From positions 1-64,000 of the forward strand of contig CACHCA010000005.1 in the NCBI GenBank assembly GCA_902578265.1: a stretch of 64,000 bases of DNA. The letters are read 5' to 3'. Positions 19,183 through 28,797 of the stretch are shown piece after piece; the stretch's first letter is position 1; each line of letters begins with the position of its first letter. The translations under genes and the position numbers were made by a program. The DNA is from an uncultured Pelagibacteraceae bacterium. Its GTDB lineage: Bacteria; Pseudomonadota; Alphaproteobacteria; Pelagibacterales; Pelagibacteraceae. A model generated the notes under the pieces. It ran no database searches and had not been told where the DNA came from. It was given only the letters and a program-made list of their open reading frames with translations.

Positions 19183-20281
19183 ATTTTGTTATTGAAATTA
19201 TAACTTCACATGCAATGGCTTTTTCTTTTCCAATCAAACCAAGTTTTTCAACTGTTTTACCTTTTAAATTTATAAGATCTTTTTTCAACATCATTAGTTT
19301 AGAGACAGAGTTGATTATTTGATCTCTATATTTCGATACTTTTGGTTGTTCACAAATCAAATTTATATCTAAATTATTTATAAAAAAATTTGATTTATAA
19401 AGACTTTCAACTACTGGCTTCAATATTTTGGGAGACCTAATATTTTTATATTTTTTTGTGTTTGGAAAAAAAGATCCAATATCTTTATTTCTCATTGCAC
19501 CTAAGATCGAGTCTATAATTGAATGTAAAATTACGTCTCCATCTGAATGTCCTTTCAATCCCGAGTGAAAAGGTATTTTAGCACCACCTAAATAAAGTTT
19601 TTTATTTCTAACTAATCTGTGAATATCAAAACCAATTCCAAAAAAAGTTTTAGTTAATTTTATATCACTTTTAAAAGTGATTTTATTATTAGTATTTTCT
19701 CCTTTTATAAATTTTAACTTTCGATTATTGTTGATGAATAAAGTTGCCTCATCCGTAATTTTACTTTTTTCATTAATTGCAAGTTCGTATAATTTTTTAA
19801 ATTTAAATCCTTGTGGTGTTTGAGTAAGATATGTGTTTTCTCTATTGAGATTGTATAATTCATTTTTGACTCTATATTTTACTGTATCTTTAGAGTTAAT
19901 ATATGGAATTACAGCTATATTTCTTTTTAAATGTCCCAATAATTCCCTCAATAATTTAATTGTAAAATCAGGTCTGGCAGCGTCATGTATCAAAATATTA
20001 TTAGGTTTGTACTTTTTTAAATATTTTAACGCTTTTAAAGAGGAGTCTGATCTTTCTTTGCCCCCCTTTATTACTTTGACTGAATGGTGGATCTTTTTTT
20101 TTTTGAAATGATTAATATTATTAGTAACAACTAAAATTTTTTTAAAAAGCTTTGAATTGACTGATTTTTCAATAGAGTGATCAATAATTTCTTTATTCTT
20201 ATAATTATAGAATTGCTTAGGTATTTTTTTATGAAATCTCTTACTTTTTCCGGCAGCTAATATTACAAAATAGTTGTTCAT
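19175..20281 (-). CDS. ispDF: bifunctional IspD/IspF of the MEP isoprenoid pathway
   Basis: The N-terminal half (about residues 1-205) is IspD, which makes CDP-methylerythritol; the nucleotide loop LAAGKSKRFHKKIPKQF and HDAARPDF are visible. The C-terminal half (about 212-368) is IspF, which makes the cyclodiphosphate; FGIGFDIHRL and GLKGHSDGDVILHSIIDSILG carry the zinc ligands. Fused IspDF is common in alphaproteobacteria and catalyses non-consecutive steps. It is divergent from ntrY across 26 bases and leads an ispDF-pgpA-pncC operon. Confidence 0.95.
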   Translation of the reverse strand: MNNYFVILAAGKSKRFHKKIPKQFYNYKNKEIIDHSIEKSVNSKLFKKILVVTNNINHFKKKKIHHSVKVIKGGKERSDSSLKALKYLKKYKPNNILIHDAARPDFTIKLLRELLGHLKRNIAVIPYINSKDTVKYRVKNELYNLNRENTYLTQTPQGFKFKKLYELAINEKSKITDEATLFINNNRKLKFIKGENTNNKITFKSDIKLTKTFFGIGFDIHRLVRNKKLYLGGAKIPFHSGLKGHSDGDVILHSIIDSILGAMRNKDIGSFFPNTKKYKNIRSPKILKPVVESLYKSNFFINNLDINLICEQPKVSKYRDQIINSVSKLMMLKKDLINLKGKTVEKLGLIGKEKAIACEVIISITKYD

Positions 20282-20307
20282 TCCTTTAAATACTATAATT
20301 CTTAAAT

Positions 20308-22086
20308 ATGCTTGAATTTTTGAAAAAAAATATTTTCATAATTATTCTATCTAGTATCACACTATTTTTAGGATTTTTAACTTTTTTAACATTTATAGAT
20401 AGAAGTTTTATTGAATTAAATCAAAATAATTTACAAAATTTGTTAATTGTAAATATTTTATTACTTTTATCGTTATTTGTATTAATTTTTTTAGAGATTA
20501 AAAAATCTATTCGAAATGATATTGATAAGGATGGATTAAAATCAAATAAAAAATATATTACTTATTTTTCACTCTTCACTTTAATCCCTTCAATATTGAT
20601 TTCAATTTTTTCACTTTTTTTATTTTCTTTTGCACTTGAAAAGTATTTTGATAAAAAAGTTACAACAGTTGTAAATAATTCTTATGAACTTGCTAAGAGT
20701 TATGTCGAGGAGGTGAGAAATAAGATTGAGTCTGATATTATATTAATTGCTTTTGATACCAACAAAAGTTCTAAATTTTTAAATGATAATAATAAAGAAT
20801 ATATAAGATTTTTAAAAACTCAAAAATTAATTAGAGATATAGACGAAATACACATCATTGATCAAAATAAAGAATTACTATTTACAAATATAGATGATCG
20901 CTCAAAATATATTCCTCCAATAGATGAAACACTAAAACTTGTACTAGATGATGATAGACCACTTAAAATAATAAATGCTCCTGAAAATATCTCAGCTGCA
21001 ATAATGAGACTCCAAGCTTTTGAAAACAGATTTTTATATGTTGTAAAATATCTTGATAGAGACATATCAAAATATTTAAATGAATCCCAAGAGGCAATCA
21101 ATTTTTATTATACAGTTGAGGAAAGAAGTACAGGCATAAAAATTTCCTTTGCAATAATATATATAATTATAGTTACTCTTTTGCTTTTTATATCAATTAC
21201 CATTGCTATTAGATTTTCTTCAAGATTTTTTAGGTCTATAAATAATTTAATTTCTGCATCCACTGCAATAGGACAGGGTGATTTAACTACAAAAGTACCT
21301 GAGATAAAAACAGATAAAGATTTAGAAATATTAAATAAAAATTTTAATTCAATGATTATTAGATTAAAAAATCAGCAAGATAAATTGATCATTAACGAGA
21401 GATATGAAGCCTGGGGTAATCTCGCAAGAAAATTAGCTCATGAAATTAAAAATCCTCTTACTCCAATTCAATTATCAATCGATAGAATTAAAGAAAAATA
21501 CATTAAACAAGTTGATAAGAATGAAAAAGATAATTTTGAAGAAAATTTAAAAATTATTAATAATCAGATTAAACAAATTGGTAATTTAGTAAATGAATTT
21601 TCTGATTTTGCTAGAATGCCTAAACCAGTTTTAAAAAAAAATGATTTAATTGAGATAATTCATGAAAATATGAAATTATTATCTGAAATAGACTCTTCGA
21701 TAAAAATTCATTTAGACTATAAAAGTCCCTCAATCTTGTTAGAATGCGACAAGGAGCAAATTAGTAGAGTAATATTTAATTTAATTAAAAACTCTATTGA
21801 AAGTATTCAACAAAAAGCTGAAAATACTAGTAATTTCGATAAAATAATTACTATTGAAATTTTCGAGAGAAATAACCAAATCTATATTATAATCACAGAT
21901 AGTGGTTTGGGTTTTGAGAATATAAAAAATAACATAAAGGATATTTTAAACCCTTATTTCACGACAAAAAAAAATGGTACAGGATTAGGTCTTTCAATAG
22001 TAAACAAGATTATTAATGATCATAATGGTGAAATTGCTTTTGTTTCGATCCCAAATGGAGCAAAAATAGAAATTAGATTTAATTAA
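20308..22086 (+). CDS. ntrY: NtrY-type sensor histidine kinase
   Basis: The membrane part has two N-terminal helices, a third near residue 90, a periplasmic loop and a helix around 275-300 before a HAMP domain (RSINNLISASTAIGQGDLTT). The phosphorylated histidine is in LAHEIKNPLTPIQLSIDRI; the N box is FNLIKNSIESIQ and the G2 box is GTGLGLSIVNKII. This is the NtrY pattern, a kinase linked to nitrogen or redox control in alphaproteobacteria. At 592 residues it is shorter than rhizobial NtrY (about 750), and I could not confirm a PAS domain. ntrX follows without any gap. Confidence 0.9.
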   Translation: MLEFLKKNIFIIILSSITLFLGFLTFLTFIDRSFIELNQNNLQNLLIVNILLLLSLFVLIFLEIKKSIRNDIDKDGLKSNKKYITYFSLFTLIPSILISIFSLFLFSFALEKYFDKKVTTVVNNSYELAKSYVEEVRNKIESDIILIAFDTNKSSKFLNDNNKEYIRFLKTQKLIRDIDEIHIIDQNKELLFTNIDDRSKYIPPIDETLKLVLDDDRPLKIINAPENISAAIMRLQAFENRFLYVVKYLDRDISKYLNESQEAINFYYTVEERSTGIKISFAIIYIIIVTLLLFISITIAIRFSSRFFRSINNLISASTAIGQGDLTTKVPEIKTDKDLEILNKNFNSMIIRLKNQQDKLIINERYEAWGNLARKLAHEIKNPLTPIQLSIDRIKEKYIKQVDKNEKDNFEENLKIINNQIKQIGNLVNEFSDFARMPKPVLKKNDLIEIIHENMKLLSEIDSSIKIHLDYKSPSILLECDKEQISRVIFNLIKNSIESIQQKAENTSNFDKIITIEIFERNNQIYIIITDSGLGFENIKNNIKDILNPYFTTKKNGTGLGLSIVNKIINDHNGEIAFVSIPNGAKIEIRFN

Positions 22087-23442
22087 ATGAGTATAGAAAT
22101 ATTAATTGTTGATGATAATTCAGATATAAGAAATATCCTGAATGATTTAATTGCAGATGCAGGTTATCAAACGCGATTAGCTGCAAACTATAATCAAGCA
22201 TTAAATGAGATTGATAAAAAAATGCCGGATGTTGCAATACTTGATGTGAAATTAGATAAAGGTGACAATGATGGTATACAACTTTTGACACACATTAAAT
22301 CAAAGAATACTGATGTACCAGTAATTATGATTTCAGGGCATGCAAATATAGAAATGGCAGTTAATTCATTAAAACATGGAGCATTTGAATTTGTTGAAAA
22401 ACCTTTTGATAAAACAAGATTATTAAATTTTATAAGTAGAGCTGTTGAAAATTTAAGTTTAAAGACACAAAATAAAGAATACGAAAATAAACTTTTTTCT
22501 TCTTATGAGTTAATTGGTGATAGTAAGAATATTTTAAATATAAAAGAACAAATTGAAAAAATTTCTGTTACTGAAAGTAGAATTTTCATTAACGGTCCTT
22601 CAGGTTCTGGCAAGGAATTAATTGCTCGAAAAATACATAAAAATTCAAAAAGAAAGAACAAACCTTTTATAATTATTAATGGTGCTTTACTTGACAATGA
22701 TAAATATGATTTAGAGTTATTTGGTGAAGAAAAAAATGATGGATCTATATCATACGGAGCATTAGAAAAGGCAAATAATGGAACACTTTTAGTAGATCAA
22801 GTGTCTGAAATACCACTAGCGATACAATCAAAAATTTTGAGAGTTTTAACAGATCAGAAATTTAAAAGAGTAAATGGTAATAATGATATAAATGTTGATG
22901 TCAGACTAATCTGTTCATCAAGTAAAGATCTAAAACAGGAAATAGAATTAGGTAATTTTAGAGAAGATTTGTTCCATAGATTAAATGTATTTGAAATTAA
23001 TATTAAACCTTTAAGTGAGAGAATTTCAGATATACCTTTACTTATAAAGTATTTTTCAGATAAAATTTCCAAAAGTTACAATATCAAAAGTTTAGAAATT
23101 GATGAGAATAATAGCTATATTTTGAATCATGATTGGCATGGAAACGTAAGAGAATTAAGAAATTTAATTGAAAGAATTGCAATACTACAACCTAGCACTC
23201 AAGAAAAAATTTCTAATATCATTAAGGAATCTTTAAAATCTGGGATTAATAATAGTAAATTTAATGAAAATAGTTTATCCGTACCTTTAAAGGAAGCTAG
23301 AGAAAAGTTTGAAAAAGAGTATTTAAGTCTTCAATTAAAAAAGTTTAATGGAAATATATCAAAAACAGCCACTTTTGTTGGTATGGAAAGAAGCGCTCTA
23401 CATAGAAAACTTAAAGGTCTTGGAATAAAAGAATTTAATTAA
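22087..23442 (+). CDS. ntrX: NtrX-type response regulator with degenerate AAA+ domain
   Basis: Domains in order: receiver (phospho-aspartate D53 in AILDVKL, K105 in VEKPFD), AAA+ domain (about 140-370) and a Fis-type helix-turn-helix at the end (NISKTATFVGMERSALHRKL). Walker A is GPSGSGKE (170-177). Two features are odd: the GAFTGA loop that touches sigma-54 is absent (LFGEEKNDGSISYGALEKA stands there), and the Walker B glutamate is glutamine (VDQ, codon 22798-22800 CAA). Loss of GAFTGA is known in alphaproteobacterial NtrX, and SAR11 is thought to lack sigma-54. It probably acts as a sigma-70 regulator. Confidence 0.92.
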   Translation: MSIEILIVDDNSDIRNILNDLIADAGYQTRLAANYNQALNEIDKKMPDVAILDVKLDKGDNDGIQLLTHIKSKNTDVPVIMISGHANIEMAVNSLKHGAFEFVEKPFDKTRLLNFISRAVENLSLKTQNKEYENKLFSSYELIGDSKNILNIKEQIEKISVTESRIFINGPSGSGKELIARKIHKNSKRKNKPFIIINGALLDNDKYDLELFGEEKNDGSISYGALEKANNGTLLVDQVSEIPLAIQSKILRVLTDQKFKRVNGNNDINVDVRLICSSSKDLKQEIELGNFREDLFHRLNVFEINIKPLSERISDIPLLIKYFSDKISKSYNIKSLEIDENNSYILNHDWHGNVRELRNLIERIAILQPSTQEKISNIIKESLKSGINNSKFNENSLSVPLKEAREKFEKEYLSLQLKKFNGNISKTATFVGMERSALHRKLKGLGIKEFN

Positions 23443-23443
23443 A

Positions 23444-24835
23444 ATGAATATTATAATTTGTGGTGCTGGAAGAGTAGGTTTCACTATTGCCAAATTACTT
23501 AGTGAACAGGGTCACTCTATTACTGTAATTGATCAATCTAGTGAAGATATACAAAAAATTAATGATTCACTTGATGTAAAAGCAATAGTTGGTAAAGCAA
23601 CCTATCCTTCTATACTTGAAAAAGCAAATGCAGCTGAAACTGATATGATAATAGCAGTTACTAGAAATGACGAAATTAATATGTTAATTTGTCAAATAGC
23701 ATTCTCTATTTTTAATATTCCAAAAAAAATTGCCAGAATTAGATCTCAAGATTATTTAAATCCAAAATTTACTAGAGTTTATAATAAAGAAAACTTACCA
23801 ATTGATGTAATAATTTCGCCAGAAATTGAAATTGCTAGATCAATACAAAGAAAATTAGAAGCACCAGGTGCTTTAGATAGTGTTCCATTTGCTGAAAATC
23901 AAATTAGGCTTTTAGAAATATTAATTAAAGATAATTGTAAATTGATTGGTTTAAAACTAAATGAGTTAACTAAAAAGTTTCCAAATTTAGATGCAAATAT
24001 TATTGCAATTATTAGAGGGGATAAATCTTTCATTCCTAAGAAAACTGATCAAGTGAATGAAAATGATAAAATTTATGTAATAATAAATTCTTCACAAATG
24101 GCAGAAACTTTAGAAGCATTTGGACATTCTGAAAAAATATCTAAAAAAGTTTTGATTATTGGAGGAGGAAATATTGGTTATAACCTAGCTAAAAATATTG
24201 AAGATACACTAGACGGGGTGAGGGTGAAAATCGTAGAAAAAGATAAAACGCGATCTGAATATCTTGCAAATGAATTGAATAATACAATTGTAATAAATGG
24301 AAATGGATTAGATGAAGAGGTTTTATCTGAAGCAAATTTAGATGAAGCAGAAACTGTTCTTGCACTTACAAATGATGATGAAGATAATTTAATGGTTAGT
24401 GTTCTTGTTGAAAAATTTGCTAAAGATCAAAAAGATATTGAGGATAAAAGAACAATGGCTTTAATCAATAAACCAAATTATTCTTTGTTACAATCATCTT
24501 TGAAAATTGATGATTTGATTGATCCTAGGATGAATACAGTTTCTAGTATTTTAAAACATATTCATAAGGGTACTATTGAAAACGCTTATACAATATCAAA
24601 TGGTGAGTACGAGGTAATAGAAGCAGAGATAATTGAGTCTTCAGAACTAATTAATAAAGAATTAAAAAATTCAAATTTACCAGATGAAATAAGAATCGGT
24701 GCTGTTCTAAGAAACAAGAAAGTAATTATCCCAAAATCTGATTTCATTTTTCAAAAAGATGATCAGATTGTTTTAATTGTAAAAAAAGACACAGTCGGAG
24801 TTGTAGAGAATCTTTTTAGGCTTAGCTCTGTTTAA
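23444..24835 (+). CDS. trkA: Trk potassium uptake regulatory protein TrkA
   Basis: TrkA is the cytoplasmic gating ring of the Trk potassium channel. It has two tandem RCK units: a Rossmann NAD site at the start (IIICGAGRVGFTIAKLLSEQG) with RCK_C to about residue 220, then a second Rossmann unit (VLIIGGGNIGYNLAKNIE) with its own RCK_C. The 463-residue length is normal. ntrYX followed by trkA and trkH is a common alphaproteobacterial cluster; trkH follows after four bases. Confidence 0.94.
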   Translation: MNIIICGAGRVGFTIAKLLSEQGHSITVIDQSSEDIQKINDSLDVKAIVGKATYPSILEKANAAETDMIIAVTRNDEINMLICQIAFSIFNIPKKIARIRSQDYLNPKFTRVYNKENLPIDVIISPEIEIARSIQRKLEAPGALDSVPFAENQIRLLEILIKDNCKLIGLKLNELTKKFPNLDANIIAIIRGDKSFIPKKTDQVNENDKIYVIINSSQMAETLEAFGHSEKISKKVLIIGGGNIGYNLAKNIEDTLDGVRVKIVEKDKTRSEYLANELNNTIVINGNGLDEEVLSEANLDEAETVLALTNDDEDNLMVSVLVEKFAKDQKDIEDKRTMALINKPNYSLLQSSLKIDDLIDPRMNTVSSILKHIHKGTIENAYTISNGEYEVIEAEIIESSELINKELKNSNLPDEIRIGAVLRNKKVIIPKSDFIFQKDDQIVLIVKKDTVGVVENLFRLSSV

Positions 24836-24839
24836 TTGA

Positions 24840-26246
24840 ATGTTTAAATTACAGATCAAATATTTAAGTTTTTTCTTTGGTATTGTTTCAATACTTTCTT
24901 TTTTTAATATTCTTTATTCATATTATTTTAATCTATATTTAAATTTAGATACTTATTATTTTACATTAGTAACATCATTTATATTATTTATAGTTTTATT
25001 CAAATTTGGAAAATATAATTTTAAATCTAATATTTTTGATAAAATACTAACAATTTTTTTAGGTTATTTATTAATACCATTGGTCTTATCAATTCCATTT
25101 TATTTCAGTATTTACAATTTAACCTTTTCTAATTCTTTTTTTGAAGCAATATCAGGATTTACATCCACTGGTTTCACAGTTTTTGATAATATAAAACTAA
25201 TTGATCAAAGCCTCGTTATCTGGAGATCATCAACTCAATGGATAGGTGGTCTTTATTTCCTTTTTTCAATAATCTATTTAATAGATATCTATGATGACAG
25301 TTTTAAAAAAACTTTAACAAATTTTATCTCTTTTAATAGTTCAGAAATTTTAAAACAAGCAGCTAAAATTCTTATTTTATACTCATCATTAACTATTTTG
25401 ATATTTATAATATTAAATATTTTTTCAATAAGAACATTTGACTCGTTAAATTTGGCTCTAACGATAATTTCATCAGGTGGTTTTTTACCAGTCAATGAAT
25501 TATCAATCATTATCAAAGAAAATGTTCAAATAATTATATTTTCTTTATTGATGTTGTTTTCTTTTTTTAGTCTTTTTTTCTCGTATAATCTAATATTTTT
25601 AAGAAAAAAAAATGTTAATTTTTTTTATGAAGATCTTCACTTATTTGTTTATTTAGTAGTCGTAGTAACTATTTTTTTTCTTTTTTTTAGTTTTAATTAT
25701 GATTTTTTTATTAATCTTTTTGCGATAATTAGCAGTATGACAAATATTGGTTTTACATTAAGTCCGGGTCAAGAAAATTTAAATTTTGTATACTTAATCT
25801 TGGTTATTATAGGCGGTTCTTTTTTTTCAACAAGTTCTGGTTTAAGATTTATAAAAATTTATTCATTATTTAAGTTTTCTTTAAATCAAATTTTATCTTT
25901 TAGCCGACCTAAAAATGTTTTTATGAATAAGTTAATATTTACAAAAATTAATTTTAATCTTGATGAGATAAATAAATACTTTTTAACAATAATAATATTC
26001 ATCTTATCTTTATTTATACTAACTTCATTGTTAAGTTTAAGTGGTATAACATTTGTAAATTCGTTTAAATTGTCGATTTTAACTTTGATGAATACTGTTA
26101 ATTCCTCAATCTATGGTTTAGAAGAATTTGATTTTTATAACCTTCAATTATTTAGTAAATATTGTCTTATTTTCTTTATGATTGTAGGTCGGATTGAGTT
26201 ATTAACAATTTTACTTTTAATAAAAAAATTCCTTTTTAAAAATTAA
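24840..26246 (+). CDS. trkH: Trk potassium transporter membrane subunit TrkH
   Basis: This 468-residue protein is almost entirely membrane helices and forms the potassium path. The selectivity-filter loops can be seen as SGFTSTGFTVF (after about residue 100), ISSGGFLP, SMTNIGFTLSPG and the last pore region around LMNTVNSSIYG, one glycine-rich loop per repeat. The last loop is the least canonical. It is the last gene before tRNA-Arg and is co-oriented with trkA. Confidence 0.92.
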   Translation: MFKLQIKYLSFFFGIVSILSFFNILYSYYFNLYLNLDTYYFTLVTSFILFIVLFKFGKYNFKSNIFDKILTIFLGYLLIPLVLSIPFYFSIYNLTFSNSFFEAISGFTSTGFTVFDNIKLIDQSLVIWRSSTQWIGGLYFLFSIIYLIDIYDDSFKKTLTNFISFNSSEILKQAAKILILYSSLTILIFIILNIFSIRTFDSLNLALTIISSGGFLPVNELSIIIKENVQIIIFSLLMLFSFFSLFFSYNLIFLRKKNVNFFYEDLHLFVYLVVVVTIFFLFFSFNYDFFINLFAIISSMTNIGFTLSPGQENLNFVYLILVIIGGSFFSTSSGLRFIKIYSLFKFSLNQILSFSRPKNVFMNKLIFTKINFNLDEINKYFLTIIIFILSLFILTSLLSLSGITFVNSFKLSILTLMNTVNSSIYGLEEFDFYNLQLFSKYCLIFFMIVGRIELLTILLLIKKFLFKN

Positions 26247-26278
26247 CTTATTATTGTATATCTAAAGTAAATTTTGAT

Positions 26279-26355
26279 GCGCCCTTAGCTCAGCTGGATA
26301 GAGCATCGGTTTTCTAAACCGAGGGTCGTAGGTTCGAATCCTTCAGGGCGCGCCA
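26279..26355 (+). tRNA. tRNA-Arg (anticodon TCT)
   Basis: A complete cloverleaf: acceptor stem GCGCCCT with AGGGCGC, D arm AGCTCAGCTGGATAGAGC, anticodon stem TCGGT/ACCGA around the loop TTTCTAA, and T arm with GGTTCGAATCC. The anticodon TCT reads AGA, the favoured arginine codon of an AT-rich genome. CCA is encoded at 26353-26355. Confidence 0.96.
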
Positions 26356-26529
26356 TAGATCAATTTTCACTGTAATTTTTAAATAATTATTATCTTGACT
26401 AGAATTTTACTAAGTCAAAAAACCTAATAAATTCCTCTTGAAGAGTATTTTTGAACATGCTTAAATTATGGATATTCAAAAGTAATTTTGAATTATTTGT
26501 TAACAAATAAATAAACAATAGGAAGAAAT
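26356..26529 (+). promoter_or_regulatory. dyad-rich leader of the amino-acid transporter operon
   Basis: The 174 bases between tRNA-Arg and aapJ hold four inverted repeats: TTGACT with AGTCAA (26395-26418), CTCTT with AAGAG (26435-26445), ATTCAAAA with TTTTGAAT around GTAA (26474-26493), and the perfect 18-bp palindrome TTATTTGTTAACAAATAA (26493-26510). The last two abut each other and end 19 bases before the aapJ ATG, which has a GGAAG ribosome site at 26521-26525. They may be operators or RNA hairpins. I recognise no known riboswitch. Confidence 0.5.
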
Positions 26530-27570
26530 ATGTTTAAATACTTAAAACAATTAACTTCTTTAGTTGCTATGGTAGCTGTGTTGTTCACTTTTACAACAGA
26601 GTCTATGGCTGCTAAAAAATCTAAAACACTTAAAAACACTCAAAAAAAGGGTTTTGTAAGATGTGGAGTATCTCAAGGTCTTCCAGGATTTTCTAACGCT
26701 GATGCTGCAGGAAATTGGACTGGTATTGACGTTGATGTATGTAGAGCAGTAGCTGCTGCAGTGCTAGGTGATGCAAACAAAGTTAAGTTTACACCCCTAA
26801 GTGCAAAAGAAAGGTTTACAGCTTTAACTTCTGGTGAGATTGATATCTTATCAAGAAACACAACTTGGACTCTTTCTAGAGATGCTGATATCGGACTTAC
26901 ATTCGTTGGAGTAAATTTCTACGATGGCCAAGGTTTTATGGTTAGAAAAAGTTCTGGTATTACTTCAACAAGCCAATTTAAAGATGGTATCTCAGCTTGT
27001 ACTAACATTGGTACGACAACTGAGTTAAATATGAGAGACTTTTTTAATTCTAAAGGGATCAAATATGAACCAGTTGCTTTTGAAAAAGCTGATGAAGTTG
27101 TAGCTGCTTATGATGCAGGTAGATGTGATACTTACACTACTGATAAATCTGGTCTTGCTGCACAGAGAACAAAAATGTCTAATCCAGATGAACACATTGT
27201 GTTACCTGAAACTGTATCAAAGGAGCCATTAGGTCCTGTTGTAAGACAAGGTGATTCTGTGTGGGAAGATATCGTAAGATGGTCATTAAATACTATGATC
27301 GAAGCAGAAGAATACGGTATTACATCAGCAAATGCAGATATGATGAAAACTTCTGATAACCCAGCTATCAAAAGATTAGTTGGAGCAGAAGGTGAGTTAG
27401 GTGCTGCTTTTGGTTTAGATAACGACTGGAGTTTAAGAATTATTAAGCAAGTTGGTAACTATGGTGAAAGCTATAAAAGAAATATAGCTGACACTGGAAT
27501 TTTACCTGATAGAGGTCCAAATGAATTATGGACTAAGGGTGGAATTCTTTACGTACCACCTGCAAGATAA
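26530..27570 (+). CDS. aapJ: general L-amino acid ABC transporter, substrate-binding protein
   Basis: This is the periplasmic binding protein of the AapJQMP (YhdWXYZ) family, which takes up many L-amino acids. The N terminus is a signal peptide (about residues 1-27, ending SMAA). After it come the ligand-domain segments VRCGVSQGLPGFS, GIDVDVCRAVAAAVLGD, SRNTTWTLSRDADIGL and the late GILYVPPAR. Codons look more G/C-tolerant and regular than in neighbours, as in highly expressed genes. It has its own terminator, separating it from the permease genes, so the binding protein can be made in excess. Confidence 0.95.
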   Translation: MFKYLKQLTSLVAMVAVLFTFTTESMAAKKSKTLKNTQKKGFVRCGVSQGLPGFSNADAAGNWTGIDVDVCRAVAAAVLGDANKVKFTPLSAKERFTALTSGEIDILSRNTTWTLSRDADIGLTFVGVNFYDGQGFMVRKSSGITSTSQFKDGISACTNIGTTTELNMRDFFNSKGIKYEPVAFEKADEVVAAYDAGRCDTYTTDKSGLAAQRTKMSNPDEHIVLPETVSKEPLGPVVRQGDSVWEDIVRWSLNTMIEAEEYGITSANADMMKTSDNPAIKRLVGAEGELGAAFGLDNDWSLRIIKQVGNYGESYKRNIADTGILPDRGPNELWTKGGILYVPPAR

Positions 27571-27589
27571 TTGCATATTTAAATGATTA

Positions 27590-27620
27590 AAAAGGGCTAG
27601 ATTTTTCTAGCCCTTTTTTT
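27590..27620 (+). terminator. intrinsic terminator after aapJ
   Basis: A 12-bp stem (AAAAGGGCTAGA with TCTAGCCCTTTT) around a TTTT loop runs into a T tract. It lies 20 bases after the aapJ stop and before the permease genes, so it probably works as a partial terminator within the operon. Confidence 0.92.
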
Positions 27621-27645
27621 TATAAGCTTCTATATTACTCCCATC

Positions 27646-28797
27646 GTGAATTTTAAACTTAAAGATATTGTTCCACAATTAATTACAGTTACTGCTGTCG
27701 TATTAGTCTTTGGTTTTTTTACCTATAACGCTCAGATTAATATGGAAAATAGAGGGATTGATTTTGGTTATGGGTTTTTATCACAAGAGTCTTCTTTCGA
27801 TGTACAATTTTCATTAATAGAATACGATGGCTCACATTCATATTTTAGAGCTTATTTAGTCGGGTTATTAAATACAATTCTTGTTTCAGTTATTGGGATT
27901 ATTATTGCAACTATTCTTGGTGTAATAGTTGGTGTAGCAAGATTATCCCCTAATTATCTGATAAATAAATTTGCTGCCTTTTATGTTGAGTTTTTTAGAA
28001 ATATTCCATTACTGCTTCAAATATTTTTTTGGTATTTTGCTGCACTAAGAGCTTTACCGCTTCCACAAGATGCAGAAGCAATTTTTGGTGTTTTTTTCTT
28101 AACCATTAAAGGTCTTTATGTTCCAGCTTTTATTTGGCAAAATTTTAGTGTTTTCTTTTATTCAATAGTCGCAGCAATAATTGCTATAATCGTTATTCGT
28201 ATTCATGCTAAGAGAGTTCAAGAAAATCAAGGAAAACAAATACCAGTATTTTTAATATCAATAGGATTAATATTTATTTTACCTCTTTTAAGTTTTTTGA
28301 TTGGTGGTGTAGGTATTTCATTTGAAGTTCCTGTTTTAAAACAATTAGCTACAACCTCTTTTATATATGAAGGCGGTGTAAGTTTACCTCCAGAATTGAT
28401 TGCCCTTACTTTATCTTTATCTCTTTACACAGCTACTTTTATTGCAGAATGTGTAAGAGCAGGAATTCAAGGTGTGGGTAAAGGACAAAAAGAGGCTGCT
28501 GCATCTATAGGATTAACTCCAAATCAGGTGCTTAAACTTGTAATTATGCCTCAAGCTTTAAGAATAATAATTCCACCAACAACTAACCAATATTTAAATT
28601 TAACAAAAAACTCTTCATTAGCAGCAGCTATCGCTTATCCAGATTTGGTTTTAGTGTTTGCAGGGACTGCTTTAATGCAAACTGGGAAAGCTATTGAAAT
28701 AGTTTCAATAACTATGTTTACCTATTTAACTTTAAGTATTTCAATTTCACTTTTAATGAATTGGTATAACAAAAAAATTGCAATACAGGAAAAATGA
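27646..28797 (+). CDS. aapQ: general L-amino acid ABC transporter permease AapQ
   Basis: Inner-membrane permease of the amino-acid transporter. It starts with GTG. It has an N-terminal helix, a periplasmic loop, then about seven more helices. The HisM-type coupling segment is AGIQGVGKGQKEAAASIGLTPNQ near residue 275, followed by MPQALRIIIPPTTNQYLNLTKNSSLA. At 383 residues it has the long form typical of AapQ rather than the short HisM form. It overlaps aapM by four bases. Confidence 0.93.
   Translation: MNFKLKDIVPQLITVTAVVLVFGFFTYNAQINMENRGIDFGYGFLSQESSFDVQFSLIEYDGSHSYFRAYLVGLLNTILVSVIGIIIATILGVIVGVARLSPNYLINKFAAFYVEFFRNIPLLLQIFFWYFAALRALPLPQDAEAIFGVFFLTIKGLYVPAFIWQNFSVFFYSIVAAIIAIIVIRIHAKRVQENQGKQIPVFLISIGLIFILPLLSFLIGGVGISFEVPVLKQLATTSFIYEGGVSLPPELIALTLSLSLYTATFIAECVRAGIQGVGKGQKEAAASIGLTPNQVLKLVIMPQALRIIIPPTTNQYLNLTKNSSLAAAIAYPDLVLVFAGTALMQTGKAIEIVSITMFTYLTLSISISLLMNWYNKKIAIQEK

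Noticed and set aside
26279-26529. Integration site at tRNA-Arg
   Set aside because: No integrase, no repeated tRNA 3' end and no foreign-looking genes are next to it.
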